Shown piece after piece: positions 43,318 through 52,716 of a DNA stretch of 64,000 nucleotides. This DNA comes from JAKVCB01 sp963578605. GTDB lineage: Bacteria; Planctomycetota; Planctomycetia; Pirellulales; Lacipirellulaceae. Every line of letters starts with the position of its first letter. The first letter of the stretch is position 1. The DNA is taken from positions 8,816 to 72,815 of the forward strand of contig CAUZEA010000015.1 in NCBI GenBank assembly GCA_963578605.1. Reading direction: 5' to 3'. The notes beneath the pieces were generated by a model. It was given only the letters and a program-made list of their open reading frames with translations, was not told the origin of the DNA and searched no databases. Both the position numbers and the translations under genes were made by a program.

Positions 43318-44793
43318 TCAGCTGCCAGGCCGCCGCCTGATGGCCAGCGGCAAGAGGCCTGCGAGTAGCAGGACCAGGCTGGTTGGCTCAGGTACAGCTG
43401 CTGTGGAATTTCCCAGGGCCGCCGCCAGCGTACCTGGTGAAACAACACCGCCATTGTTGACCAGGCTGCCACTGACGGTGCCCGAGCCACTGCATGTGCC
43501 GCCAAGACACTGGATGGTGCCGCTGCCTGAGGAGAGAATATTGTTGACCGCGAGGTTCCCATCCCCCACCTTCAGCAGGTTATGGCCTCCCAGGTCAAGC
43601 TGGTTGTTGAAGGTGAGCGAAGCGCCAGATGCCACGGTCACGGTGGTCTCGGCCGAGAGGACGAGTTCCGTTTGAAACTGGTGATGTCCGCTGTTAACGT
43701 CGATCCGTGGTCCTTCCTGTTCGGAACTTTCGGCCACAGTTACGCTTGCTAAACCACCGATTGCGTAGCTGTGGTTTTCGTTGTCAAAAGTTATTTTGTT
43801 GACAGTCGTCGGCACATCGACAACCACGGTGGAGGGCCCGGCAGCAGCGCCGGAGAACGTCACCGTGTGGTCAGAACTGTTGGGAGAGGCATCTGAATTC
43901 CAGTAAATGCCGCCAGACGTGTTCCACAGCCCTGAGCCGTCTCCGGTCCAGGTGAAGTCGGGCGACGGCAGGCCGATTTCGACCATTAAAAAGTCATCCC
44001 ATGCCGTCTCGCCGCTGGCTGTAGTGTTATCAGCCCGGAACGCAATCTGGTGTACGTTCGAAGCGTCGGCACCGCTAGGCTTGAAAGGCACCGGTTCGGT
44101 CAGCAGGTCGGTAAACGTCACCGCGCCTGGCTCACGGTAACGGGCACCGATGATCATCGACGGGTCTGTCGCCGCATCGTCACCGAAGTCGACGTCAAGC
44201 TGAAAATCATACCAGCCAACCAGGTTTCCCGGGTTGTTGTTGGTTTTGGCACCGCCACCTTCACCGTCGCCGTGCTCCAGGCTGACATCGCCATCATTGG
44301 CAATCCGCCACTGCCACATCTCGCCCTGGTTGGTCGACTGCTTGAAACCATTCATCCGCAAGTCTTCGAACGTCTTGGCACGGTAGTTGGAATAGCTGAT
44401 GCGGATGGGACGGCTAGAGTTATCCATCGCCTCACGCGTTGGCGGATTGAGAAAAAAGTTATAGTTCCCGTGGAGGAACTCTTCCGGATCTTCGTGGTCG
44501 TCAAAACGAAGTCGGGCTGCCTGGGCCCCGCTGCGGACGTTCCCCGTATCGGTCAGCCACCGGTGATTCTCTGAAGGGATACTGAAGTTTCCCGCATGCG
44601 TATCGACACCGTGAATTTTTCCTCCCAGGCCGGCTGGCCAAAACGAACTGCCATTAAAAACGTCGTTCCCTTCGCCTTCTTCGAAACCAAAATCGAAAAA
44701 AGTCACCGGGTCCTGAGCGAGTGCACCGGTCGCCGATAGCATCGCAATCGCCAGTAGCAAAGGGTAACTACGGTTTGACGATACGCATCTCAT
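43318..44793 (-). CDS. PEP-CTERM protein, paralogue of the next upstream gene, with extra C-terminal beta region
   Basis: The 491-residue protein has a signal peptide (YPLLLAIAMLSATGALA). The first 265 residues match the protein at 45072-45926 block by block: NHRWLTDTGNVRSGAQAARL, RMNGFKQSTNQGEMWQWRI, VGWYDFQLDVDFG, IIGARYREPG, FTDLLTEPV and ADNTTASGETAWDDFLMVE. Residues about 275-450 are an added region rich in strands and Gly/Ser/Thr, like autotransporter-associated strand repeats (WNTSGGIYWNSDASPNSSDH, LDLGGHNLLKVGDGNL). The end is a PEP-CTERM signal (AVPEPTSLVLLLAGLLPLA, then RRR). The shared part looks like a lectin or glycosidase sandwich, but I cannot name it. Both genes point the same way. 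Confidence 0.82.
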   Translation of the reverse strand: MRCVSSNRSYPLLLAIAMLSATGALAQDPVTFFDFGFEEGEGNDVFNGSSFWPAGLGGKIHGVDTHAGNFSIPSENHRWLTDTGNVRSGAQAARLRFDDHEDPEEFLHGNYNFFLNPPTREAMDNSSRPIRISYSNYRAKTFEDLRMNGFKQSTNQGEMWQWRIANDGDVSLEHGDGEGGGAKTNNNPGNLVGWYDFQLDVDFGDDAATDPSMIIGARYREPGAVTFTDLLTEPVPFKPSGADASNVHQIAFRADNTTASGETAWDDFLMVEIGLPSPDFTWTGDGSGLWNTSGGIYWNSDASPNSSDHTVTFSGAAAGPSTVVVDVPTTVNKITFDNENHSYAIGGLASVTVAESSEQEGPRIDVNSGHHQFQTELVLSAETTVTVASGASLTFNNQLDLGGHNLLKVGDGNLAVNNILSSGSGTIQCLGGTCSGSGTVSGSLVNNGGVVSPGTLAAALGNSTAAVPEPTSLVLLLAGLLPLAIRRRPGS

Positions 44794-44999
44794 GTTGCTC
44801 GCTCCTGTGTTTAAATACTGCGCCTTGTGTGGCTCATGGACCTTGTGTGGCTCAAGTGGATTGTATGCTCTGGGGATCTTTCTTCTTTTTTGGTGCGCCG
44901 CTTTTTTTCCTTCAACCTCTCATTTGCCTTCGAACTCTACGGCCGACGAAGACTCCGCGACTCTACACTCTACGGCCTAACTCTACGGGGGACCAAGTC

Positions 45000-45032
45000 C
45001 CAGCAGGACCCGCATGCACCGGGTCCTGCTGG
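45000..45032. terminator. Strong 12-base-pair hairpin between the two PEP-CTERM paralogues
   Basis: CCAGCAGGACCC and GGGTCCTGCTGG pair perfectly around a 9-base loop, 40 bases after the stop of the upstream gene (minus strand). No T-run follows on either strand, so it may be a Rho-independent-like terminator, an RNA-stabilising structure, or an RNase barrier giving the two genes different expression. Five ACTCTAC repeats lie beside it (44935-44990). Confidence 0.5.
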
Positions 45033-45071
45033 AAGGGTTGGTTGCGATTTACTTCCCGTCTTTCAAATTCC

Positions 45072-45926
45072 CTACTTCCGGCGGGTTCTGCTGGCGGCCA
45101 GGCCAACCAGGCCAGCAATCAGCAGTAGCGCGGTCGAAGGTTCGGGAATCGGGTTGAACTCCATCACGAAGATGTCATCCCACGCGGTGTCCACGTGGGC
45201 GTTGGTGTTGTCAGGTCGGAAAACCAGCTGCTTGATCGACGTGGCGCCGTTGCCGCCCTTGAAGTCAACGGCTCCAGAAAGCAATTCGGTGAACCCGCTA
45301 TCGCCTGGGGCCTGGTACCGCGCTCCGGTAATTTGCGAATTGGGGAGATCGAAGTCCATTTCAAAGTCATACCACCCCATCCCATCGCTAGCGACGGCAC
45401 TGGTCACGGTCGGTGCGCCGCTTTCAAAGGTAATGTCGCCAGAACTGGTAATCCGCATCTGCCAAAGTTCGCCCGAGTTCACACCTGAAAATCCGTTTTG
45501 CCGGAAGTCGTCGTTGCCCGCGCGATGCTGCGACCATCCAAGACGAATGCCCTGGGTTGAATTTCGCATCACCTCTTGCAACTCGTAAAAGTACCAATTG
45601 TAGTTTTGATTTCCTGCATCCGGTCCCCCGAGACGGGCAGACTGCGAGCCGGAACGGGCATTGCTGTCATCGATCAACCAACGGTTGTTTTCGTCAGCGA
45701 TGCTGAAATTGCCAGCCCGATCACCGCGTAGAGCCCCCACCATTCTGACATGTTTGCCGTGGCTCGTATTTCCGGGGCCTCCCCAGAGGGTCTGGCTGGG
45801 GACCTCGTGGTTGGTATCTTCGACCGGCTCAAAGCCAATCCTCATCAGGTCATTTGCCTGGCTCACAGCTGCGGTTGCGGATACGGCCAAGACGATTGCC
45901 GCGACGATCAAGGCTGACTTCTTCAT
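45072..45926 (-). CDS. PEP-CTERM protein, shorter paralogue
   Basis: From the ATG at 45926 (GGGAGAG in front) the protein has 284 residues: signal peptide (KKSALIVAAIVLAVSATAAVS), one domain of about 230 residues (NNRWLIDDSNARSGSQSARL, RQNGFSGVNSGELWQMRI, MGWYDFEMDFDLP, ITGARYQAPG, NTNAHVDTAWDDIFVME) and a PEP-CTERM signal (PIPEPSTALLLIAGLVGLA, then RTRRK). The single domain is the part shared with the 43318-44793 protein, so this looks like the ancestral or minimal form of a tandem pair. Probably secreted and anchored by an exosortase; function unknown. Confidence 0.85.
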   Translation of the reverse strand: MKKSALIVAAIVLAVSATAAVSQANDLMRIGFEPVEDTNHEVPSQTLWGGPGNTSHGKHVRMVGALRGDRAGNFSIADENNRWLIDDSNARSGSQSARLGGPDAGNQNYNWYFYELQEVMRNSTQGIRLGWSQHRAGNDDFRQNGFSGVNSGELWQMRITSSGDITFESGAPTVTSAVASDGMGWYDFEMDFDLPNSQITGARYQAPGDSGFTELLSGAVDFKGGNGATSIKQLVFRPDNTNAHVDTAWDDIFVMEFNPIPEPSTALLLIAGLVGLAASRTRRK

Positions 45927-46580
45927 GATACTCTCCCTTTGGTGGTGTGGTGGTGCGGGCGTGGATGCCCGCTGCCCCAAAACAAATGTTGATCTCTTTT
46001 GCTGCCGTCCAGTCCCCGGACCAAGCGGAGATAACCTCCCAGGCGGCAGCGCGCTACTCACTCAAAAAACTTCAAACCCACCGGCGACCTACCAAACGGG
46101 ATTTAAACTGTAAGGGGCAGGCCAGCCGATTTGTCCTTTGCTCCTTTGCAGAACCAAAAGCAAACCAAGCCAGTCGGCAAGCTGCTTTAGCCCAAAGGAA
46201 CTACTGCTTATTATCATAATGCAGAATGCTTTGAAGGCCTAGAACTTTTTGGATTTTATCCAAAGTTTGGGAATGTTTTCGATTGGCCACCTGGGGGTTT
46301 GGCAAGCCAGACCGACAGTGTGTGGCTACTTTTTGCGCCGAAAGTAACAACTTCTCCTGCAAGAACCGGCCCGCCTGGCAGTGCGACTGCAAATCTACAG
46401 CGGGTCAAAATAACCCAATTTTGTTCCGCGCTGGCAACGTTAGACCACAAGGCCTTCTCATGGAAGACTTTCCGGAACAATCGCAGGCAATTATGTTGTT
46501 TGGGTGGTTCGTCAAGCTACCTCTTGGGAGGGACCTGTCGATGTCAGCTTCAGCATTCGTTATTGGAACGGTTCAAGGAA
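45927..46580. other. Divergent intergenic region with no recognised gene
   Basis: The 654 bases separate the PEP-CTERM gene (-) from the FAD oxidoreductase gene (+). The plus-strand frame of the oxidoreductase stays open up to 46299, but its extension lacks homology and the FAD fold begins only at 46581. Short frames on both strands show no known domain. Promoters for both genes are expected. Confidence 0.4.
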
Positions 46581-48302
46581 ATGACCAAGGAACTTCGGAC
46601 TGAGGTACTCATCGTTGGAGGAGGGTTGGGCGGATGTGCAGCGGCACTGGCGGTTTGCCGGAGTGGGCGCACGGCGATTGTCACCGAACCGACCGACTGG
46701 ATTGGTGGGCAACTCACCTCCCAGGCGGTGCCCCCTGATGAACATGGTTGGATTGAGCAGTTTGGCGCAACTGCCAGCTACCGCCGCCTGCGAACCTTGG
46801 TCCGCCAGTACTACCGCGACCACTATCGGTTGACCCGTCGGGCGCAGGACGATCCGTATTTAAATCCTGGCCTCGGGTGGGTCTCGCCCCTCTGTCACGA
46901 ACCGCGCGTGGCCCTGGCGGTGCTCGAGGCGATGCTGGCCCCCTACCGGACTAGTGGTCTGCTAACCATTTTACAGCAGCATGTGCCAGTCTCCACCGAA
47001 ACGGCTGCGGGCGATCGGATCGCCGCGGTCACGCTGGAGAACCGGCTCTCAGGTGGGCAACTGACCATCACGGCTGACTATGTCCTGGACGCAACGGAAC
47101 TTGGCGACCTGCTGCCGCTGGCTGGGGCGGAGTTTGTTACGGGTCAAGAGTCCCAATCGCAAACCGGCGAACCAGGTGCGCCGGATGTGGCCAGGCCGCA
47201 AAATTCGCAGGCAATGACGGTTTGCTTTGCCGTGGACCACATGGTGGGCGAAAATCACACCATTGACCGGCCGGCCGAATACGAATTCTGGCGAGATTTC
47301 GTTCCCCCGCTGAATCCGCCCTGGGCGGGTAAACTGGTCCGTTTGACCGGGCTTAGTCCCCGCACCCTGGAGCCGGTGCACTACCGGTTCGACCCGACCG
47401 GCGAGCCGCCGGTTGCATTTAGCGGGCTGTGGACTTACCGGAGAATTCTGGCCCGCGAGCAGTTCACACCAGGTAGTTTTCCCAGTGACATCTGCCTGAT
47501 CAACTGGCCAATGACCGACTATTTGCTGGGCGACCTTTGTACCTGTGACACTGAGCAAGCCAAAAAACACATCGAGCGGGCCAAGCAGTTGAGCCTGTCG
47601 TTACTCTACTGGTTGCAAACCGAATACGAACGGGAGGATGGTGGGCGGGGGTTGCCTGGCCTGCGACTTCGACCCGATATCGTGGGAACGGCCGACGGCC
47701 TGGCCAAGGCACCGTATATAAGAGAGTCGCGCCGCATCGAGGCCGAGTTTACCGTCTGCCAGCAACACCTTTCAGCCGACTTGCGGGAAGGAAAACTCCT
47801 GGCCGAGGCTTTTGACGACTCGGTTGGTATTGGCAGTTACCGGATTGACCTCCACCCCACGACCGGGGGCGACAACTATTTCGATGTGCCCACGTTACCA
47901 TTTCAAATTCCCCTGGGGGCGTTGATCCCTGTCCGGATGGAAAATTTACTGCCGGCAGCCAAAAATCTTGGGGTGACTCACATCACCAACGGTTGCTATC
48001 GTTTGCACCCAGTTGAGTGGAGCGTGGGCGAGGCTGCCGGGGCGCTGTCCTGTTTTTGCCTCGCGCAAAACAGCTCGCCGCGTGGCGTGCTCCACAACAA
48101 CCGTCAGCTGGTCGCGTTTCAGGACTCGCTGGTTCAGCAGGGCATCGAACTGCAGTGGCCCAGCGACTTGAACCTCCAGGAGGGAGAACCTCATCGCCAT
48201 GGGATGAACGGGCCTGGTGGCTGTGACCACAACCGGCAAACCCTTATCTTGCCACTGGGCGGCCGGTTCCGGTCAGCGGAGGCAGACCGATTTTTCAAAT
48301 GA
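46581..48302 (+). CDS. FAD-dependent oxidoreductase (FAD_oxidored family)
   Basis: From the ATG at 46581 (573 residues) the protein opens with the dinucleotide-binding motif VLIVGGGLGGCAAALAVCRSG, followed by TDWIGGQLTSQAVPPDEHGWIEQFG, a block typical of the FAD_oxidored/GlpA-like family common in planctomycetes. Later blocks are DATELGDLLPLAGAEF, NWPMTDYL and GVTHITNGCYRLHPVEWSVGEAAG, the last being the C-terminal FAD-contact motif. Family members are usually exported or periplasmic; here no signal is evident with this start. The substrate is unknown; sugar or polyol oxidation has been proposed for relatives. AAGGAA lies directly in front of the ATG, closer than ideal. Confidence 0.85.
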   Translation: MTKELRTEVLIVGGGLGGCAAALAVCRSGRTAIVTEPTDWIGGQLTSQAVPPDEHGWIEQFGATASYRRLRTLVRQYYRDHYRLTRRAQDDPYLNPGLGWVSPLCHEPRVALAVLEAMLAPYRTSGLLTILQQHVPVSTETAAGDRIAAVTLENRLSGGQLTITADYVLDATELGDLLPLAGAEFVTGQESQSQTGEPGAPDVARPQNSQAMTVCFAVDHMVGENHTIDRPAEYEFWRDFVPPLNPPWAGKLVRLTGLSPRTLEPVHYRFDPTGEPPVAFSGLWTYRRILAREQFTPGSFPSDICLINWPMTDYLLGDLCTCDTEQAKKHIERAKQLSLSLLYWLQTEYEREDGGRGLPGLRLRPDIVGTADGLAKAPYIRESRRIEAEFTVCQQHLSADLREGKLLAEAFDDSVGIGSYRIDLHPTTGGDNYFDVPTLPFQIPLGALIPVRMENLLPAAKNLGVTHITNGCYRLHPVEWSVGEAAGALSCFCLAQNSSPRGVLHNNRQLVAFQDSLVQQGIELQWPSDLNLQEGEPHRHGMNGPGGCDHNRQTLILPLGGRFRSAEADRFFK

Positions 48303-48563
48303 GCGGAAATCGGCCTGGAGGTTCTGAAATTACAACTTGTTTCCGGCTGCGAATTCTAAATAAACCTTGTGGGCGGGGAGGTTGCCAGTGACATCCCTGC
48401 CTCTGGTCAGAGAGGCCCTCGGCAAGATGACCGGCAGGCCAAGCGAGTCAAGAGAGTCTTTCAGACTAGTCTGCACCGGCTCGTGCCCCCGCCTGTGCCA
48501 AATCCTCGCGGAACCAACGGGTGACATGCGGGCTGCCAGAGGGGCCCGCGGCAACACTGTCAA

Positions 48564-49133
48564 TCAAGGACGCGTTTCGATTTGTTGAAGGTGTGCCAAT
48601 TGCTTTTCCACCACGCCGAGGAGCTTTTCCAGGTCACCGGTAATCTCCTGGCGAAGCGCATCGTCGTTTTCACACCACGGGTTTACAAAAGCGCCCATCT
48701 CGTCAACAAGTTGCGCGTACTGCCGATAGGGGCTTCCGCAGCGACTCTGCTGGCTGCTCGCCCCAGCATTCGTGAGTACGCAACTTCGATTCTCCGGAGT
48801 CAACGTGTCGAAGGTGAAGTCAATCTCGTCCGAGCAGTCCGAATAGGGGGTAAGGTGAACGTGATCACCAGGGTCCGGGAGATCTTCACAAAAATCGGCG
48901 ATTGGGCGCTTCGCAAGCCACCGGAAGTAATCTGCCAGGAAGCGGTAGCCCTTGCGGTTGGCAAAAAGGGCAATTCCGAGATGAAAATCCCCGCCGCCGT
49001 CGTCGCGGCTAAACAAAGTACTGAGACCAAAATTGTGCTTGACGACAAATTCGGCACGGGAGCCCAGGCGGGGCGGTTGGCCGAGTTTTCTGGCCAGGCG
49101 CCTTTGGAAAGCAAGCCGTATTCTCTTTAGCAT
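48564..49133 (-). CDS. Conserved-looking protein of unknown function
   Basis: The ATG at 49133 has GGGAG eight bases upstream and opens a 189-residue protein with a very basic start (MLKRIRLAFQRRLARKLG). The body is mixed and soluble, with RFLADYFRWLAKRPIADFCED, a clustered acidic block SDEIDFTFDTL and a helical C-terminus (DLEKLLGVVEKQLAHLQQIE). I do not recognise a domain. The reading frame is open upstream to 49178. It converges on the FAD oxidoreductase gene, with 261 bases between. Confidence 0.6.
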   Translation of the reverse strand: MLKRIRLAFQRRLARKLGQPPRLGSRAEFVVKHNFGLSTLFSRDDGGGDFHLGIALFANRKGYRFLADYFRWLAKRPIADFCEDLPDPGDHVHLTPYSDCSDEIDFTFDTLTPENRSCVLTNAGASSQQSRCGSPYRQYAQLVDEMGAFVNPWCENDDALRQEITGDLEKLLGVVEKQLAHLQQIETRP

Positions 49134-49371
49134 GGTTAAGCTCCCGGTAAAGTCGTGCTGGCTGGCGATAAAAAACAATCCTCGCCGAGAGGACCGTCAA
49201 AACCTCGCCTTGGTTCGGCTGGATAAGCATAAAGCTTCAGACTGGCAAGCATAAAGCTCAGCTTGGGTAGCATAAAGGAGCCGAACGACCAGTTATCCTA
49301 TCGGGCTGACTGTGGTTTTGTGGTATCCCATCGCGGGCGTACCCAATCGATCGGCTATAATCGCCTGGACG

Positions 49372-51192
49372 ATGGACACCTCAATTTGCAGATCTGCCTT
49401 GCTGTTGCTCTTTGCGCACCTCGCGCTAGTGCCCCAATTGACTGTGCAAGGCCGCCCCAACGTCGTGCTGATTATGACCGACGATCAGGGTATTGGCGAC
49501 TTTGGCGTGATGGGCAATCCGATTATCGAGACGCCCAATATCGATGCCCTGGCCACGACGAGCGCCTCGCTGAGTACCTTCTATGTAAGCCCCGTGTGCT
49601 CGCCAACCAGGGCCTGCCTGATGACCGGTCGCTACAACTATCGGACCCGGTGTATCGACACGTACGTCGGACGTTCGATGCTTGAACCTGAAGAGGTAAC
49701 AGTCGCCGAGGAGCTTTCCGGCGCCGGATACGCTACCGGGATCTTTGGCAAGTGGCACCTGGGAGACTGCTACCCAATGCTGGCCATTGACCAGGGCTTT
49801 GACGAGGCCCTCTTGCACCGCGGAGGAGGATTGGCGCAAGTGGCCGATCCGCGCGAGAACCATCATCGCTACACAGATGCAATCCTGATGCACAACGGAC
49901 AACAAGTCCAGACCTCCGGTTACTGCACCGACGTCTATTTCGATGCCACCCTGAAATTCATCGAACAGGCCCAGGACAATGGTAAACACTTCTTTGGGTA
50001 CCTGCCTACCAATGCGCCTCACAGTCCATACCACGATGTCCCCGAAGACTGGCGCAAACATTACCAGAAAAAGGACCTGCGGAGCCTGATTGTTGACAAG
50101 ATTCCACAAGCACAAGTGACAGGCGAAGTGGACAAACTGTCACGGATTGCTTCGATGATCACCAACATTGATCGTGCCTTGAATAAGGTTGCCGGAAATA
50201 CCATTGCCGATGTGGGCGGGCAGGGGATTTCGTTTGCCACTACCGGTGAGCGTGGTCGGCAGTATCTGTGCGGGCCTTCATGGAAAGACCCAGAGAACCT
50301 GAGACAACAATCAAAGTTGTTTCCCAAGGTCATCCGTAATCTGGTCTCGAACAACCACATTCACCACACGGGTCAAATCGAAGGGCATGGCGCCGGAATT
50401 ATGGTGTGGGGTCTTAATAGCATTGAGAATGTCATATCCCGGAATCTAGTGCACCATACGCCTCACGCGGGAATCACCGTACAAGATGGGTTCAGCAGGG
50501 TGATTGTTGAGTACAATAAGATTCACGACGTATGCCTTGAGCTTGCGGACAATGGTGGGATTTTCTTCAACCGATGGTTTGTTGTCGAGCAGGACGATGA
50601 CTTGAAGGCGGGCAACATCGTTCGTTACAACCTTGTGCGCGACGTGGTTGGCTGTGGTGCTTATGGAAAACCTCGCACCCAGGTTGAGAAGCCGAAAGCC
50701 GGCGGGAGAATCTGGGCTCCTTATTTTACCTGGGGCATCTACTTTGATAATTCACTCATAAACGCAAGCGTCTATGGCAATATTTGTGTTGGCAATACTC
50801 TTGGCGGAATATTTTTTAGCGACATGGCAGCAAAAGATGTTGTTGTCGAAAATAATATTTTTGCTGAGAGCAGCGTTCAGCAAATGGATCTTCCGAGGGG
50901 CGGCGGAGGCAATCGCAATCGTCGAAACATTGTTTACTATTCAAGCCCACGGGCTGCATTTATTAAAACGAACAAGGGCGAGTCGATTGCAGAATGTGAT
51001 TTCAACGTCTATTTTCAGACCGCGGGTGCTAAACGCAAAGTGACTGGCGTCGAAAACGGATCGTTTCTCAAATGGCGCGAGATCGGTTTTGACACCCACT
51101 CGAAAGTCACCGACCCAATGTTCGTAGACTTCGAGAGTGGGGATTACCGGCTCAAAGCCGAATCGCCTGCACTCGCATTAGGCTTCAAATAA
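49372..51192 (+). CDS. Chimeric ORF: truncated sulfatase joined in frame to a truncated beta-helix protein
   Basis: From the ATG at 49372 (606 residues): signal peptide (ALLLLFAHLALVP), then a type I sulfatase N-terminus with metal Asp pair MTDDQG, formylglycine motif CSPTRACLMTGR (Cys76) and FGKWHLGD. It breaks after MITNIDRALNK at about residue 272 (near 50187). The late sulfatase Asp-Asn metal block and the C-terminal subdomain are missing. The text then becomes a right-handed parallel beta-helix, already past its own start: NTIADVGGQGISF, NNHIHHTGQIEGHGAGI, SRNLVHHTPHAGI, VEYNKIHDVCLE, RYNLVRDVVG. GC content visibly drops at the junction. The sulfatase half is probably inactive; the beta-helix half could be a former polysaccharide lyase or epimerase. 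A deletion or a misassembly would explain it. The SGNH esterase follows 55 bases later. Confidence 0.82.
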   Translation: MDTSICRSALLLLFAHLALVPQLTVQGRPNVVLIMTDDQGIGDFGVMGNPIIETPNIDALATTSASLSTFYVSPVCSPTRACLMTGRYNYRTRCIDTYVGRSMLEPEEVTVAEELSGAGYATGIFGKWHLGDCYPMLAIDQGFDEALLHRGGGLAQVADPRENHHRYTDAILMHNGQQVQTSGYCTDVYFDATLKFIEQAQDNGKHFFGYLPTNAPHSPYHDVPEDWRKHYQKKDLRSLIVDKIPQAQVTGEVDKLSRIASMITNIDRALNKVAGNTIADVGGQGISFATTGERGRQYLCGPSWKDPENLRQQSKLFPKVIRNLVSNNHIHHTGQIEGHGAGIMVWGLNSIENVISRNLVHHTPHAGITVQDGFSRVIVEYNKIHDVCLELADNGGIFFNRWFVVEQDDDLKAGNIVRYNLVRDVVGCGAYGKPRTQVEKPKAGGRIWAPYFTWGIYFDNSLINASVYGNICVGNTLGGIFFSDMAAKDVVVENNIFAESSVQQMDLPRGGGGNRNRRNIVYYSSPRAAFIKTNKGESIAECDFNVYFQTAGAKRKVTGVENGSFLKWREIGFDTHSKVTDPMFVDFESGDYRLKAESPALALGFK

Positions 51193-51247
51193 ATCGACAC
51201 CACCCGAATCGGACCGTCGACTCGGAACGAAGAATAATCGCAAGCCA

Positions 51248-52546
51248 ATGCCCAAAACCACAAACTCCGTAACGTACCTTTTCGCCCTGGTCGCCCTATG
51301 GGCAGCGGTTGCAAACAAGTCAGCTGCCAACGATCAACTGGAAAATCTTCCGGAATCTCATGCCCGCGGTGGTTGGCCAAACTTCTTCAGCAAGATTGAG
51401 CGTGGAGAGGACATCACGATCGCTTACATTGGTGGCAGCATTACCGCACAGCCAGGATGGCGGCCCAAAACGCTTGATTATTTCCGACAAAAGTATCCCA
51501 ACATAAACTTCAGGGAAATCAATGCCGCCATCACCGGCACCAATTCTACTCTCGGCGTGGCCAGGATCCAAAGAGACATCCTCGACCACGCGCCTGACCT
51601 GATCTTCATAGAATTTTCCGTCAATGACGGCAGCGGTGAGTTCTCTCAGAAAACTTTTGAGGGCATGGTCCGAAAAACTCTTGCCAACGATATCACCACG
51701 GATATGTGCTTTGTCTACACGGCAACAATTCACCAGGTTGACTATCTCCTTAAGGGCAGTTATCAGCCGTCAGCGGAAGTTATGGAAGTGGTTGCCGAAC
51801 ACTATCGAGTCCCCACGATTCACATGGTGGTGAAAGTCGCCCAGCTCCTGAAGGCAGGCAAATTGAACTTTGTTGCTCCGCTGCCCCCAGATGGCTCTGG
51901 CATGATCGACGGCAAAATCGTGTTCAGTCCGGACGGCGCACATCCATATCCTGAAACGGGCCACGAACTTTACTTGGACGCCATCCAGCGAGCTCTGCCG
52001 GCAATTGAAAATGCATCTCTTCCCCCTAAACGGGAAATTCCTCCACCTCTGGCGGATGATAACTGGCAGGAGGTAAAGTTGATACCACTTGACGATGTCA
52101 CGGTAAGTTCCGGCTGGAAAAAATTATCGCCCCGGTCAAACAGCATTGCCGAACAATTTTCGCCGTTTATGCCTGCAATATGGATGGCGGAATCTCCGGA
52201 TGCCTCGATTGAGTTCACATTTTGTGGTTCGGCCGTCGGACTTTATGGCGTCAAAGGCCCTGACGTTGGCCGGTTGCTGGTTCAGATTGACGACCAGGAC
52301 CCGTTCGATACGACCTTCTTTTACGTATCCTCGAATCCCTACCGGCATTTCCTTAAACCGCTGATACTCGCCGACGACCTGCCGCCGGGAAAACACCGCG
52401 TTAAAATTCAGATCGATTCGGAGCCGATCGACAAGGTAACCATGTTTGCCGAGAGAAATATAGATCTTGACGACACCAACGTGTTCGAAAAACAGAGGAC
52501 CTACATTGGCGACATCATCATCAACGGCGACCTCGTAAAGGAATAA
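51248..52546 (+). CDS. Secreted SGNH-hydrolase esterase with C-terminal sandwich domain
   Basis: The 432-residue protein has a signal peptide (YLFALVALWAAVANKSA). Block I is IAYIGGSITAQPGW with Ser64; the Gly block is NAAITGTNS, the Asn block FIEFSVNDG (about 118-126) and the catalytic pair PDGAHP (Asp229, His232). The last 170 residues form a sandwich domain (EFTFCGSAVGLYGVKGPD, HFLKPLILADDLPPGKHRVKI) as in sialate-O-acetylesterase or CE-type deacetylases with an N- or C-terminal jelly roll. It probably deacetylates a glycan outside the cytoplasm. Like the beta-helix half just upstream it is less GC-rich than the surroundings, which suggests joint transfer of 50.2-52.5 kb. Confidence 0.87.
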   Translation: MPKTTNSVTYLFALVALWAAVANKSAANDQLENLPESHARGGWPNFFSKIERGEDITIAYIGGSITAQPGWRPKTLDYFRQKYPNINFREINAAITGTNSTLGVARIQRDILDHAPDLIFIEFSVNDGSGEFSQKTFEGMVRKTLANDITTDMCFVYTATIHQVDYLLKGSYQPSAEVMEVVAEHYRVPTIHMVVKVAQLLKAGKLNFVAPLPPDGSGMIDGKIVFSPDGAHPYPETGHELYLDAIQRALPAIENASLPPKREIPPPLADDNWQEVKLIPLDDVTVSSGWKKLSPRSNSIAEQFSPFMPAIWMAESPDASIEFTFCGSAVGLYGVKGPDVGRLLVQIDDQDPFDTTFFYVSSNPYRHFLKPLILADDLPPGKHRVKIQIDSEPIDKVTMFAERNIDLDDTNVFEKQRTYIGDIIINGDLVKE

Positions 52547-52716
52547 ATTGCTCCGCCGGTGTGAGCCAGCATCGACAGTGGCGTTCCACGCTCGTCGACA
52601 TCGACTAGGGACTTCCGCCGTCATCTGTGGCTGTACGATCGGCGGCCGTTGACCTTTTCCTGGCATACGCCGTGATGTTCCAGGTCTGCCTGAACCTGCT
52701 GCGGGGGCCGAAGCAT

